This document shows positions 1 through 8,392 of a stretch of 64,000 nucleotides of DNA, piece by piece. The notes below the pieces were generated by a model. That model ran no database searches. It saw only the letters and a list, made by a program, of their open reading frames with translations, and was not told where the DNA came from. Each line of letters begins with the position of its first letter. Position 1 is the first letter of the stretch. The DNA comes from Chitinophagales bacterium (GTDB lineage: Bacteria; Bacteroidota; Bacteroidia; Chitinophagales; Chitinophagaceae). The position numbers were made by a program, and so were the translations under genes. Where the stretch lies: assembly GCA_015654695.1 (NCBI GenBank), contig JAATGJ010000058.1, positions 1-64,000 of the forward strand, read 5' to 3'.

Positions 1-191
1 GATTCTTCTTCTTTGTTTTCCTGTAAATGATCAGTCAGTTCTGCTTCAAGAGCTGCTTCCAAAAATGATTTAAATAACGGAGCCAATGCGCCTTCTTTCC
101 CTAATAATGGTTTGCCTGTTTTGAGCTGTGCAAGAGCTTTGCTTTTTACCGATTCGTAATCGAACTCGAACGGTTTGTCTGTTTTTTTCAT
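1..191 (-). CDS. IS256-family (mutator-type) transposase, N-terminal fragment
   Basis: The minus strand opens with ATG at 191 and reads 63 codons to the window edge without a stop, so the gene continues to the left. The peptide has the N-terminal pattern of IS256/mutator transposases: a short basic start, then a 'GKEGALAPLFKSFLEAALEAELTDHL' type segment (the leucine/alanine-rich stretch ending in E-L-x-x-H-L that precedes the DDE catalytic domain). The catalytic residues lie outside the window. It was too short and too close to the edge for standard ORF listing. The family call rests on this one segment. Confidence 0.75.
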   Translation of the reverse strand, partial: MKKTDKPFEFDYESVKSKALAQLKTGKPLLGKEGALAPLFKSFLEAALEAELTDHLQENKEEE

Positions 192-240
192 TTTACTGTG
201 TTTTTAAAGTTCCCCTTATTTAAGGACTTTGACACAGTTT
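1..240 (-). mobile_element. right-hand end of an IS256-type insertion sequence
   Basis: Just outside the transposase start lies GGACTTTGACACAGTTT at 224-240. Read outward-in this is AAACTGTGTCAAAGTCC, the kind of terminal sequence common in IS256-family elements. I place the element boundary near 240. The other end and the short target duplication are off the window, so neither the exact boundary nor completeness can be checked. Confidence 0.55.
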
Positions 241-311
241 AATTTACAGCCTCTACCGATTAGCAATGCAAAAACCTCAAACCAATGAAAGGGCTTCAAT
301 TTCTTTACGTT

Positions 312-914
312 TTAATTTAAAGTTTTATATACTTCCTTTCCCAAGGTTGCACCCTTACATTCTCGTGGTGGTAAAGGCGGACATAGAGTTCCTTCATTTT
401 CTATTTTAAGAATAAAAGCTGCAACTTTTCCCCCTTTTTCATCCACAATATCGGTTTGATATCCGTCTTTAAGTTCTGTAGCAACTATTAAAAGAGAGTG
501 TATCTTTTTAGTACTCCCTATTGCTGCCAATTCAGGTGGCACATGATCTCCTTCTTTCTTCTTTCCGTAAGCAATATAATAAAATCTATACCCAGTAACT
601 AACCCGCCAAGTGTATCTCTCATCTCCAACCTTTTGTTGATATGCTCTGTAAAGCTTTTTAGCTTGCCGATATCAAACCAGCAAGACCCTGCATCATATT
701 TTCTTCCTAAAAAACCAGCTCTTTTATGTCTTTTCCATCTTTTTTCTTTATATCTCTCCATTAACTCAATTGCATCTCTTTTAGACATCGAATATTTTTC
801 ATCAAGAAAGTCGACTTTGTTAGTTTGTGCTATTTCAGAATTGCCTCTTTCTTGAGCTGATATAAGAAAAAAATTAAGTGAAAAAAAGATTAATAAAACA
901 AACCTTGGTGACAT
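312..914 (-). CDS. hypothetical exported protein, 200 aa
   Basis: I do not recognise this protein. It begins with a clear signal peptide (residues 1-21, hydrophobic F/L/I-rich core ending in SAQ), so it is probably periplasmic or secreted. The rest is mixed and basic: a charged helix-like stretch around residues 45-65 (KEKRWKRHKR), then a more globular part with the look of a small alpha/beta domain, and a C-terminal segment with a CPPLPP-x-ECKG motif. Three cysteines in the mature part could form a disulfide. It stands alone between the IS end and an acyltransferase gene. AT content looks higher than in the genes to its right, so it may have arrived with accessory DNA. Confidence 0.6.
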   Translation of the reverse strand: MSPRFVLLIFFSLNFFLISAQERGNSEIAQTNKVDFLDEKYSMSKRDAIELMERYKEKRWKRHKRAGFLGRKYDAGSCWFDIGKLKSFTEHINKRLEMRDTLGGLVTGYRFYYIAYGKKKEGDHVPPELAAIGSTKKIHSLLIVATELKDGYQTDIVDEKGGKVAAFILKIENEGTLCPPLPPRECKGATLGKEVYKTLN

Positions 915-1110
915 AAAAATATTTTAAGTGAAAGAATAAATTAAACTACGACCCAAATTTCAAATTTACAAAACTTCATAGCAAGGGTCATTTAGCCGTA
1001 TATGGAGGGTGTTTTCACCCCTGGTTTCCTGTCATTCTCTCCTTAGTGGTATAATCAAGCTTTCCAGAGGTTTGTAAAACCTTACAATTATGAAAAAGTT
1101 ATTACAAACA

Positions 1111-1138
1111 AAAATGCGAAGCTCCCGCTTCGCATTTT
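1111..1138. terminator. bidirectional rho-independent terminator
   Basis: AAAATGCGAAGC-TCCC-GCTTCGCATTTT forms a 12-bp stem with a four-base loop. It is flanked by T runs on the plus strand and A runs that become T on the minus strand. It sits at the 3' end of the acyltransferase gene on the minus strand. Confidence 0.75.
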
Positions 1139-1139
1139 T

Positions 1140-2018
1140 TTATTTATTTACCTCACCATACTCCTCCTTCCATTCCCATTTCCATCTTCTATGGCTCCAT
1201 AGCCACATGTCCGGGTATTGGCGAATCACGCCTTCCAGGTATTTTACAAATTTACCTGTCAGTTCCTGTTCCGTTACTGTAGCGGGATTTTCTTCAGCTA
1301 CTGTAAATACCGCTTCATAATAGCCACGACGTATCTTATGTATAAAGGCAAAAACCACCACCGCATCATTGGTTACCGCACCTTTACCCGGTCCTTTTAC
1401 AAAAGGGGCAGGGTGCCCGAAAAAATTAAACCACCAGGCGCTGGCCGGGTGACCTGGGTTCTGATCAGCCGCTAAAGCCAGCGCATACTGATCATTCCGG
1501 TAAGGCATAAAATCTTCCCGCATGTGCGTAGCCCGCAGCAGGTGGGTGCCAAACCGGGAACGGAATTTATAAAACAATCTTTCAAAATTTTTATTGGTGA
1601 TAGGCATATACACCGCCAGGAACGGCATTTGCAAAGCAACCGGGCAACTGACATTGCACCACTCCCAGTTGAAATTGTGGCCCGCATGTATCTGTACTTT
1701 CCTGCCTGTTCCGTGAAAGGCATTGATTACTTCCCAGTTGCCGGTAAACCGTTTTAAGATTGTTTTTTCAGAAACGGAGATCATCTTGATGGTCTCGATA
1801 AAAGTATCAATCAGGTTGTGATAGAATTTTTTCGCAATGGCCGTTCTCTCGTTTTTTGTTTTTTCCGGGAAAGCAAGCAACAAATTATCCATCACCACCC
1901 TGCGCCGGTATTTTAAAATATAAAACACCAAACCATAAATACCATCCGACAGAAAATACAACACCGGGAAAGGTAAAATGGAGATTAGCCATAAAAATCC
2001 GTAAATGATATAGTACAT
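1140..2018 (-). CDS. lysophospholipid/lipid A acyltransferase (LpxL/HtrB family)
   Basis: This 292-aa protein matches the LpxL/HtrB acyltransferases, which add a secondary acyl chain to lipid A precursors at the inner membrane. It has an N-terminal hydrophobic anchor (residues 1-35), the catalytic H-x4-E motif in a G-H-N-F-N-W-E-W context, and the later conserved 'ALAADQNPG' and 'FGHPAPFVKGPG' segments typical of the family. Bacteroidota homologues are often named lysophospholipid acyltransferase. I chose ATG at 2018 over the TTG two codons upstream. It starts 20 bp after nadB and is probably co-transcribed with it. Acyl donor and exact substrate cannot be read from sequence. Confidence 0.85.
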   Translation of the reverse strand: MYYIIYGFLWLISILPFPVLYFLSDGIYGLVFYILKYRRRVVMDNLLLAFPEKTKNERTAIAKKFYHNLIDTFIETIKMISVSEKTILKRFTGNWEVINAFHGTGRKVQIHAGHNFNWEWCNVSCPVALQMPFLAVYMPITNKNFERLFYKFRSRFGTHLLRATHMREDFMPYRNDQYALALAADQNPGHPASAWWFNFFGHPAPFVKGPGKGAVTNDAVVVFAFIHKIRRGYYEAVFTVAEENPATVTEQELTGKFVKYLEGVIRQYPDMWLWSHRRWKWEWKEEYGEVNK

Positions 2019-2038
2019 CAGCAATTTATTATTGGAAA

Positions 2039-3640
2039 TTAAAGGACGATATTCTGCACCAACTCACTCTTATTAGGATAATCTGTATTAAAATGCAGGC
2101 CGCGGCTTTCTTTGCGGAACGCTGCGCCTTTCACAACCAGGTATCCTACTGTGATCAGGTTGCGCAATTCCAGCAACGGAAGCGATAAGGATGTGCTTTC
2201 ATACAACTGTTCCGTTTCTTCCCATAACAGGTCAAGACGGCGCAGGGCTCTTTGCAAACGAACATCATTACGAACGATACCTACATAATCACTCATCACC
2301 TGCTGTATTTCTTTCAGGCTTTGCGTGATCAGGATCATCTCTTTGGGTTCGCTGGTACCTTTCGCATTCCAATCAGGTATGTTCTCGTTGAAAGAACTGC
2401 TACCTGTTCTGTTCACAGCATCGGTATAACAACGATGCGCAAACACCATCGCTTCCAGCAATGAATTACTCGCTAAACGATTCGCGCCATGTAAACCCGT
2501 ACTGGAACATTCACCACAGGCGAATAAATTTTTAATAGAACTTCTCCCCCATTCATCCGTTTTAATGCCACCGCAACTGTAATGTGCGGCTGGCGCTACC
2601 GGTATCATATCTTTGGCAATGTCAATACCAACAGATAAACATTTCTCATAGATATTCGGAAAATGTTCGGTAAATTTTTCTTTGGTGAAATGACGGCAAT
2701 CCAGCCACACATGTTCCGTACCGGTTCGTTTCATTTCACTGTCAATGGCGCGGGCCACAATATCCCTTGGCGCCAGGTCTTTTCTCGCATCATATCTTTC
2801 CATAAAGGCTTCACCGTTCTTATTGCGAAGAATACCGCCATCACCCCGAACCGCTTCAGTTATTAAAAACGCCTGGCCTTTCATACCCGGTTCATACAAA
2901 GCTGTAGGATGAAACTGGATGAACTCCATATTCTCGATCCTTCCTTTTGCACGGTACACCATCGCCACCCCGTCACCTGTTGCTATAGATGGGTTGGTGG
3001 TAGTTCTGTAAACCTGTCCGTTACCACCTGTTGCCAGTAATGTTACTTTAGCCAGTATTTTTTCTACCTGGTTGTTTTTAGAATTCAGCACATACACACC
3101 ATAACATTCAATATCAGGAGTAGCTTTTGTAATTAAATAACCTAAATGGTGCTGCGTGATGATATCAATAACAAAACAATGTTTGACGATCTCAATATTT
3201 GTTTGTTTTGCTACGGCATCCAATAAAGCCCTTTCCATTTCCCAGCCGGTAATATCCTTATGATGAATGATACGAAACTCTGAATGACCGCCTTCTTTAC
3301 CCAATTTATAATCACCATCTTTCTCTTTATCAAACCTGGCCCCCCATTCTATCAGTTCCCTTACCCTGTCCGGCCCTTCTTTTACTACTATCTCCACCAC
3401 ATTCCTGTTGCACAATCCGTCACCGGCAATTAATGTGTCTTCAATATGCTTTTCAAAACTATCGTTCTCCATATCATTCACTACGGCCACGCCACCCTGT
3501 GCATATTTTGTATTGGTCTCATCTGCAGCGGCCTTTGTCATCACCAGTACTTTTTTATCGGGATAATACTGCGCTACTTTCAATGCGTACGTCAACCCGG
3601 CGATCCCTGATCCTATAACGAGAAAATCTGTTTTTTGCAT
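2039..3640 (-). CDS. nadB: L-aspartate oxidase
   Basis: NadB oxidises L-aspartate to iminoaspartate using FAD, the first step of de novo NAD synthesis, in the cytoplasm. The 533-aa length is normal. The N-terminus has the dinucleotide-binding GxGxxG motif (VIGSGIAGLTYAL, about residues 8-20) followed by the NadB/FRD signature 'NTKYAQGGVAVV'. The active-site region includes 'HPTALY', 'TEAVRGDGG', 'APRDIVARAI' and 'APAAHYSCGGI', all diagnostic of the aspartate oxidase/fumarate reductase flavoprotein family, and the C-terminal helical domain is present. The nadA partner is not in the window. The acyltransferase gene follows closely. Confidence 0.95.
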   Translation of the reverse strand: MQKTDFLVIGSGIAGLTYALKVAQYYPDKKVLVMTKAAADETNTKYAQGGVAVVNDMENDSFEKHIEDTLIAGDGLCNRNVVEIVVKEGPDRVRELIEWGARFDKEKDGDYKLGKEGGHSEFRIIHHKDITGWEMERALLDAVAKQTNIEIVKHCFVIDIITQHHLGYLITKATPDIECYGVYVLNSKNNQVEKILAKVTLLATGGNGQVYRTTTNPSIATGDGVAMVYRAKGRIENMEFIQFHPTALYEPGMKGQAFLITEAVRGDGGILRNKNGEAFMERYDARKDLAPRDIVARAIDSEMKRTGTEHVWLDCRHFTKEKFTEHFPNIYEKCLSVGIDIAKDMIPVAPAAHYSCGGIKTDEWGRSSIKNLFACGECSSTGLHGANRLASNSLLEAMVFAHRCYTDAVNRTGSSSFNENIPDWNAKGTSEPKEMILITQSLKEIQQVMSDYVGIVRNDVRLQRALRRLDLLWEETEQLYESTSLSLPLLELRNLITVGYLVVKGAAFRKESRGLHFNTDYPNKSELVQNIVL

Positions 3641-3738
3641 TTCTTTATTTTATTAACCCGGCTAAAGCAATTCTATTGAGTTATCAAAACAACTATAATG
3701 AATTGCGACGCCGCTTTCTGCCCGGTTATTCAGCAAAA

Positions 3739-4419
3739 CTATTCCTTATCAACTGAAGTAATATATTTTATTACGCCCTCAACAATAAAAAGCTGGGCTA
3801 GTCCATACGTAAGCATGATCAATATGCCGGCAATTTCAAATGACTGATAAAATTTATTAATAGCCAGTACTGAATCTGAGATCACAAACAATAAAGCCCC
3901 GGTCATCATCCACCATCCGGCTATCTTGTTTTTTATAAAAAACATGTGCATGGCCAGCAAAAACATAAAGCTGATAACAATACCATATACCCTGACGGGC
4001 AATTTCATATCATCAAGATAAGGGGAAAGCAACATGATCAATGCAACATAATAGACCACTACTATCAATAGCAACCACGCATTACCACGAACATTTTCTT
4101 TTACTCTTATCAGGTGAAGGAAAACAATATAAAAAATATGAGCAATAAGGAAAGCAGATAATCCAAGAAGAAAAAAAAGCTTATCGTTTTGCTGAAACAT
4201 CAGCAAGACATCTCCTGCCAGGGAAAAGAACAAAGCAGCCAGTACCCATTTTTTTAACCCTGAAACATTTTTATTTGTTTGAGAAAGAAAAGACAAACCA
4301 ATTACAACAACAATCATTGGTTTGGATACATATTCAACCAATTGGATTTTTAATATTAGACCGGTAAGATGAAAAATAAGAATAACAAAGAAGAAAATAA
4401 TCCAGGCTTGTTTTTTCAT
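3739..4419 (-). CDS. YhhN/TMEM86-family membrane protein (putative lysoplasmalogenase)
   Basis: This is a polytopic inner-membrane protein of about 226 aa with roughly eight hydrophobic segments. Family features are the 'SKPMIVVVIG' segment near the start, 'LFFSLAGDVLLMF' with the conserved G-D in the membrane, and 'FLLGLSAFLIAHIFYIVF'. The related mammalian TMEM86 proteins hydrolyse the vinyl ether of lysoplasmalogens; for bacterial members the activity is inferred. I placed the start at ATG 4419 (MKKQAW...), because the ORF extends 11 residues upstream without family-like sequence. It lies just downstream of ispG on the same strand, with a hairpin between them. Confidence 0.8.
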   Translation of the reverse strand: MKKQAWIIFFFVILIFHLTGLILKIQLVEYVSKPMIVVVIGLSFLSQTNKNVSGLKKWVLAALFFSLAGDVLLMFQQNDKLFFLLGLSAFLIAHIFYIVFLHLIRVKENVRGNAWLLLIVVVYYVALIMLLSPYLDDMKLPVRVYGIVISFMFLLAMHMFFIKNKIAGWWMMTGALLFVISDSVLAINKFYQSFEIAGILIMLTYGLAQLFIVEGVIKYITSVDKE

Positions 4420-4454
4420 ATCGCTTAAAATCAGTCTATTAAAATAGTGCACTC

Positions 4455-4475
4455 CCTAATTTTTGAATAATTAGG
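4455..4475. terminator. hairpin between ispG and the YhhN gene
   Basis: CCTAATT-TTTGAAT-AATTAGG is a 7-bp stem directly after the ispG stop on the minus strand. There is no strong T run, so it may be a weak terminator or a processing hairpin. Confidence 0.35.
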
Positions 4476-4505
4476 AGGTTTTAGGAGTAAGGTTTCTATT
4501 GCCTG

Positions 4506-6602
4506 TCAGACCGTTGGCTCTACCCAAGCCTCATTTTCTTTTATAAGACTGATCAGTTCTTCAACAGCCACCTCGCTGTTTACATTCCGTTTCACCACTT
4601 CCTTGCCCCTGTATAAGGTGATCTTCCCGGGTCCGCTCCCAACATAGCCAAAATCCGCATCGGCCATTTCTCCAGGGCCATTTACAATACATCCCATGAT
4701 AGCGATCTTCACTCCTTTCAAATGATTGGTAACTGATCTAATCTTAGCCGTCGTTTCCTGCAGATCAAATAAAGTACGGCCACAGCTTGGGCAGGATATG
4801 TATTCTGTTTTGGAAATTCTTGTTCGTGTTGCCTGTAAAATGCTAAAAGCGGTATTATTGATAAACTGTTCCGGCGTCTGGTTCTGCAAATAATTCCTGC
4901 CTGATGCATTGACGGATGATGACTGATCATTGATAGCATTATAAGCTGCGGACGTCATACCTAAACAAATGCCATCACCAAAACCATCTAAAAATAAAGC
5001 CCCTGTTTCCGTAGCAAAATGGATCAGGTGTTCGTCTGCTGTATTCTTATTACTGTCAGTAATCAATACAACCGGGTTTTTTATATCTCTATTCATTAGT
5101 TCAATGAACATCCTGCGAACAGATTGCATAGCATTCTCATTTTTGCTGCTTAGGCATAAGACGACAGATGATGCCGGAAATTCCTCATTGTTCAGATGGA
5201 TACAAATATCCGTTAACAAAGAACCATAATCATTCGCATCAAGCATGACAAAGTTTATTTTGCCTGAATCATTATGATTATGCCAATGACTCAAAAACTC
5301 CTTTGCTTCAAATATCGGATAGTATTTATTTTTATCAGTCACCTTTTCCCACAACGCGGGATAAACAATAACTTTCAAAGTACCCGGCAACGCAAAATTC
5401 AGTAACTGGTGCCCGGTAAAAATATAATCCGCCGCCGCATCGCTGATATTCCACTTATCGGTTGCTTCATCATAAGTATAGCCCACACTTTGCAGATCAG
5501 CAGGATTTATTTTTTCCATTTTGCTCAGGTCAGCGATAACAACAGGTATATGTTTGCCGCCGATATTGTCAACGGCAAATGTTTCACGTCGCTGGTAATG
5601 AAATGGATCGTACGGTATCTTAGCGGATACCGGAACTCCGTTCCGGTCCTCTTGTATCGGAACAGAGTTCCGATTTCCATTTGCCGGAACAGACCCGATA
5701 GCTATTGGGTTCCGGCTTCCGTATCGCTTCACTATATCCTTACAAACAGGTATTTCCAATTCCGGGTCTTCCGTTAATGATACACGGATAGTATCACCAA
5801 GCCCGTCTTCCATCAATGTACCGATACCTATCGCACTTTTTATTCTGCCATCTTCCCCGTCACCCGCTTCAGTTACTCCAAGATGCAAAGGATAACATTC
5901 ACCAAACTCATCAAACATCGTTTTCACCAGTAAGCGGTAAGCCTGCACCATCACCTGCGGATTGCTGGACTTCATACTTAGTACAATGTTATGATAGGTT
6001 TCACCTCTTGCTATTCGCAAAAACTCCATCGCGCTTTCTACCATTCCTATCGGCGTATCCCCATAGCGGCTCATAATGCGGTCGCTGAGCGAACCATGAT
6101 TAGTGCCGATACGCATGGCAGTTCCATACTCTTTACAAATTTTTACCAAGGGAGTAAAGCGTTCACGAATACGGTCTATTTCTTCCGCATAATCCGCATC
6201 CGTATATTCGATCAGTTCAAACTTCTTTTTGTCAACATAATTACCCGGATTCACCCGGACTTTTTCTACAATCCGGGCCGCGATCTCAGCGGCATTAGGT
6301 GTAAAATGAATATCCGCTACCAGGGGGATAGTATATCCTCTTTTACGTAATTCATTTTTTATATTCAATAAATTCTCCGCTTCATTCTTTTATGGGGCTG
6401 TTATGCGAACCAGTTCAGCGCCGGCTTCTATACACCGGATACTTTGTTCCACCGTAGCGATAGTATCCATCGTATCAGTGGTCGTCATCGTTTGCACCCG
6501 CACCGGATGAAAATTTCCCAGTAACAGGTCGCCGGTTTTTACTTCCCTTGTTTTAAGACGCTTATATTCAGTGAGAGAATCTGTGTAAAACTGCATTTTC
6601 AA
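4506..6602 (-). pseudogene. ispG: ispG (gcpE), HMB-PP synthase, interrupted by an in-frame TAA
   Basis: IspG makes HMB-PP from MEcPP, the penultimate step of the MEP isoprenoid pathway, using a 4Fe-4S cluster. Codons 1-70 (from ATG 6602) encode the N-terminal TIM-barrel start, ending in 'GAELVRITAP'. A TAA stop follows at 6392-6390. The same frame then continues as K-N-E-A-E-N-L-L-N-I-K-N-E-L-R-K-R-G through about 627 more residues, so no bases are gained or lost. The rest is intact: 'VADIHFTPNAAEIAA', the long middle domain of Bacteroidota/plant-type IspG, and the C-terminal cluster ligands in 'CPSCGRT' and 'GCIVNGPGE'. A TTG at 6368 could restart translation but would lose part of the barrel. 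Because the enzyme is normally essential, a sequencing error or a real nonsense mutation with suppression are both open. A palindromic segment also lies within the gene (5630-5715). Confidence 0.85.
5630..5715. repeat. cluster of three palindromes inside ispG
   Basis: Three near-perfect inverted repeats lie in 86 bp: CCGGAAC-TCC-GTTCCGG (5630-5646), TCGGAAC-AGA-GTTCCGA (5657-5673), and a longer one at 5684-5715 with CCGGAAC / GTTCCGG ends around a CCCGATAGCTATTGGG core. They share the GGAAC/GTTCC arm. The segment is in frame and encodes an Asn/Arg/Pro/Val-rich insert in the linker between the barrel and middle domains. It resembles a small palindromic element inserted in a coding region. Confidence 0.75.
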
Positions 6603-6638
6603 TGTGCTGATGTGATAATAGGCTTATTTACGAATGAA

Positions 6639-6646
6639 CAAAGTTA
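6639..6646 (-). promoter_or_regulatory. -7 element of the ispG promoter (TAACTTTG)
   Basis: Read on the minus strand this is TAACTTTG, a full match to the Bacteroidota -7 consensus TANNTTTG. It lies 37 bp upstream of the ispG ATG at 6602. No clear -33 TTTG was seen at the usual spacing. Confidence 0.55.
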
Positions 6647-6689
6647 GCAAAGAATACAATGAGAGAAATACCCGAGATCAAGACATTAT

Positions 6690-7307
6690 TTACCAGTCTT
6701 TAGCAGAGCTGCCCCCATTCTTTGATTTTTCCTTTTGCATTTTTTGCTGCAGTTCTTTTTCCTTCTGCTGGAGCAGTTTGAGTTTTTGTTCGGCCTCTTT
6801 GGGGTTCATCTTTGGCTGTTGTTGCTGTTTTTTGTTTTGTTGTTGTTTCTTCTGCTCGCTTTCTTTTTTAGGAAGAGGTGTTTTCTTTTTTAGTTCGAGT
6901 AAAGCCTTTTGGAGATTTTCCCTGGCTTCTTTATCATTGGGATCCTGCCGTAATGCGTTTTTATATGCTTCAATACTTTCTTCCAGCCGTTTTTGATGGG
7001 AAAGAATCGCTCCTTTATTATAATATGACTTTGCCTTTTCCCCTGTTTCTGTGCTTTTGGCAGCAAGGTCATCGAACGATTTTATCGCCTCGCTATATTT
7101 TGATAAGCGATATACAGTGCTGGCACGATTGAACATTGCTGTTTTATTCGCAGGATCTTTAGCTAATGCTTCATCATAAGCAGCAGCAGCCGGTTCATAT
7201 TGCTGCTGCCGATACAGGTCATTTCCTTTTTTAATGGTTTGTTCAACCTGCTGTGCATTGACAGCAGGATAAGCAAACAAAAATGATATGACCAGGTATT
7301 TTTTCAT
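6690..7307 (-). CDS. TPR-repeat protein, BatC-like
   Basis: This 205-aa exported protein has a signal peptide (residues 1-18, ending AVNA) and about three tetratricopeptide repeats between residues 22 and 135 (for example 'GNDLYRQQQYEPAAAAYDEALAKDP' type units). A lysine- and glutamine-rich tail follows, ending in a charged coiled coil, KEAEQKLKLLQQKEKELQQK. This layout matches BatC of the Bacteroides aerotolerance operon, thought to act with membrane von Willebrand proteins at the periplasmic face. Its ATG overlaps the stop of the BatB-like gene by 4 bp (ATGA), indicating translational coupling. Its role here is inferred from that pairing. Confidence 0.8.
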   Translation of the reverse strand: MKKYLVISFLFAYPAVNAQQVEQTIKKGNDLYRQQQYEPAAAAYDEALAKDPANKTAMFNRASTVYRLSKYSEAIKSFDDLAAKSTETGEKAKSYYNKGAILSHQKRLEESIEAYKNALRQDPNDKEARENLQKALLELKKKTPLPKKESEQKKQQQNKKQQQQPKMNPKEAEQKLKLLQQKEKELQQKMQKEKSKNGGSSAKDW

Positions 7308-8308
7308 GCTGCTGCAAGCTTTTTTCTTTCAGGAATAAAATTCTCCACTAATAAAAAAATGAGCATCGCTCCCGCAAACCACCAATAATAAGTTTTGAAG
7401 TTCATCAATGAAACATCCCCGAATGCTTTACTCTCGATTTGCGATAAACTTTTTTTAACCGCCTCTACCGCTTCATCACTTCCCTGTAAACGTATATAAG
7501 CGCCGTTTGTGTTATCCGCGATCAATTTTAACTCTTCTTCATTCAGCTTTGAGATGACAGGGCTGCCTGTTTCGTCTTTTTTAGTTTCTCCCGTAGCAGG
7601 ATCAATAATAGTAGCTCCTTCCGCGGAGCCAATCCCAACTGTATTGATCATCATCCCCTGGACAGCCAGGTCTTTAGCGGTCTTCACCGCTTCCGCATCA
7701 TGATCTTCTCCGTCAGATATTACTATCACAGTTTTAAACCTTCTTTCCGCCGTATTAAAAGCATTAGCGCTCATTTTTAACGCATCGCTGATGACGGTAC
7801 CCTGCTGGGGTACTGCATCAGTGCTGGCAGAGGAAACAAATAGTTGCGCAGCGCTATGATCAGTTGTCAGCGGCATTTGCATATACGCCTTACCTGCAAA
7901 TAATACCAACCCGATCCGGTCATCAGGCATTGCATTCATCAGCTTACTGATAAACTGTTTCGCCCTTTCTAAACGGTTTGGCTGAAGATCGGTAGCCAGC
8001 ATACTCTTACTTACATCCAGGGCTATGACTACATCAATCCCCTTCCTGGTAACGCCATCAGCATTTCCGGGTTTGCGCAGGTTCATTACTGCTACTACTC
8101 CTGCCCCCATTGCGAGCATAAGAAGCAGGAATTTCAGGTTAAATAATTTTGGAGAAAAATTACTCGTCAGCTCCCTGATTAATTTTTTATCCCCCATACG
8201 TTTCACCACCTTTTGCTTCCATCGTAAAAGCCAAATAAAAAGCAGGATAAAAAAAGGAATGGCCGCCAGCAGCCAGATGAACTGTATATGTTGAAATTGA
8301 AAATTCAA
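7304..8308 (-). CDS. VWA-domain membrane protein, BatB/BatA-like
   Basis: This 334-aa inner-membrane protein has two N-terminal membrane segments (about residues 10-28 and 58-76), a von Willebrand type A domain, and a C-terminal membrane helix (about 308-325). The metal-ion-dependent adhesion site is complete: D98-x-S100-x-S102 (DVSKS), a threonine in 'PLTTDHS' near 149, and D199 in 'VISDGED'. It belongs to the Bat (Bacteroides aerotolerance) family. The start is uncertain: the only in-frame candidate after the upstream stop is TTG at 8308. BatA, BatD and BatE, and the MoxR ATPase that usually heads the operon, are not next to it. Confidence 0.82.
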   Translation of the reverse strand: MNFQFQHIQFIWLLAAIPFFILLFIWLLRWKQKVVKRMGDKKLIRELTSNFSPKLFNLKFLLLMLAMGAGVVAVMNLRKPGNADGVTRKGIDVVIALDVSKSMLATDLQPNRLERAKQFISKLMNAMPDDRIGLVLFAGKAYMQMPLTTDHSAAQLFVSSASTDAVPQQGTVISDALKMSANAFNTAERRFKTVIVISDGEDHDAEAVKTAKDLAVQGMMINTVGIGSAEGATIIDPATGETKKDETGSPVISKLNEEELKLIADNTNGAYIRLQGSDEAVEAVKKSLSQIESKAFGDVSLMNFKTYYWWFAGAMLIFLLVENFIPERKKLAAA

Positions 8309-8392
8309 AGCTTTAATAATGACTTGCTTTATTACTCAACAATTAAACCAAAACCTCACAATTCGCAGCTAATATTAAGCGGAAAACTACTA

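Noticed and set aside
1090-1320. Plus-strand frame starting MKKLLQTK
   Set aside because: It crosses the terminator and then runs antisense to the acyltransferase gene.
5630-5715. CRISPR-like repeat cluster
   Set aside because: Only three palindromes of unequal length inside a coding frame, no regular spacers.
6634-6996. Plus-strand frame encoding a Cys/Phe-rich peptide
   Set aside because: It is the antisense of the Gln/Lys-rich tail of the BatC-like TPR protein; the cysteine runs come from reversed CAA/CAG codons.
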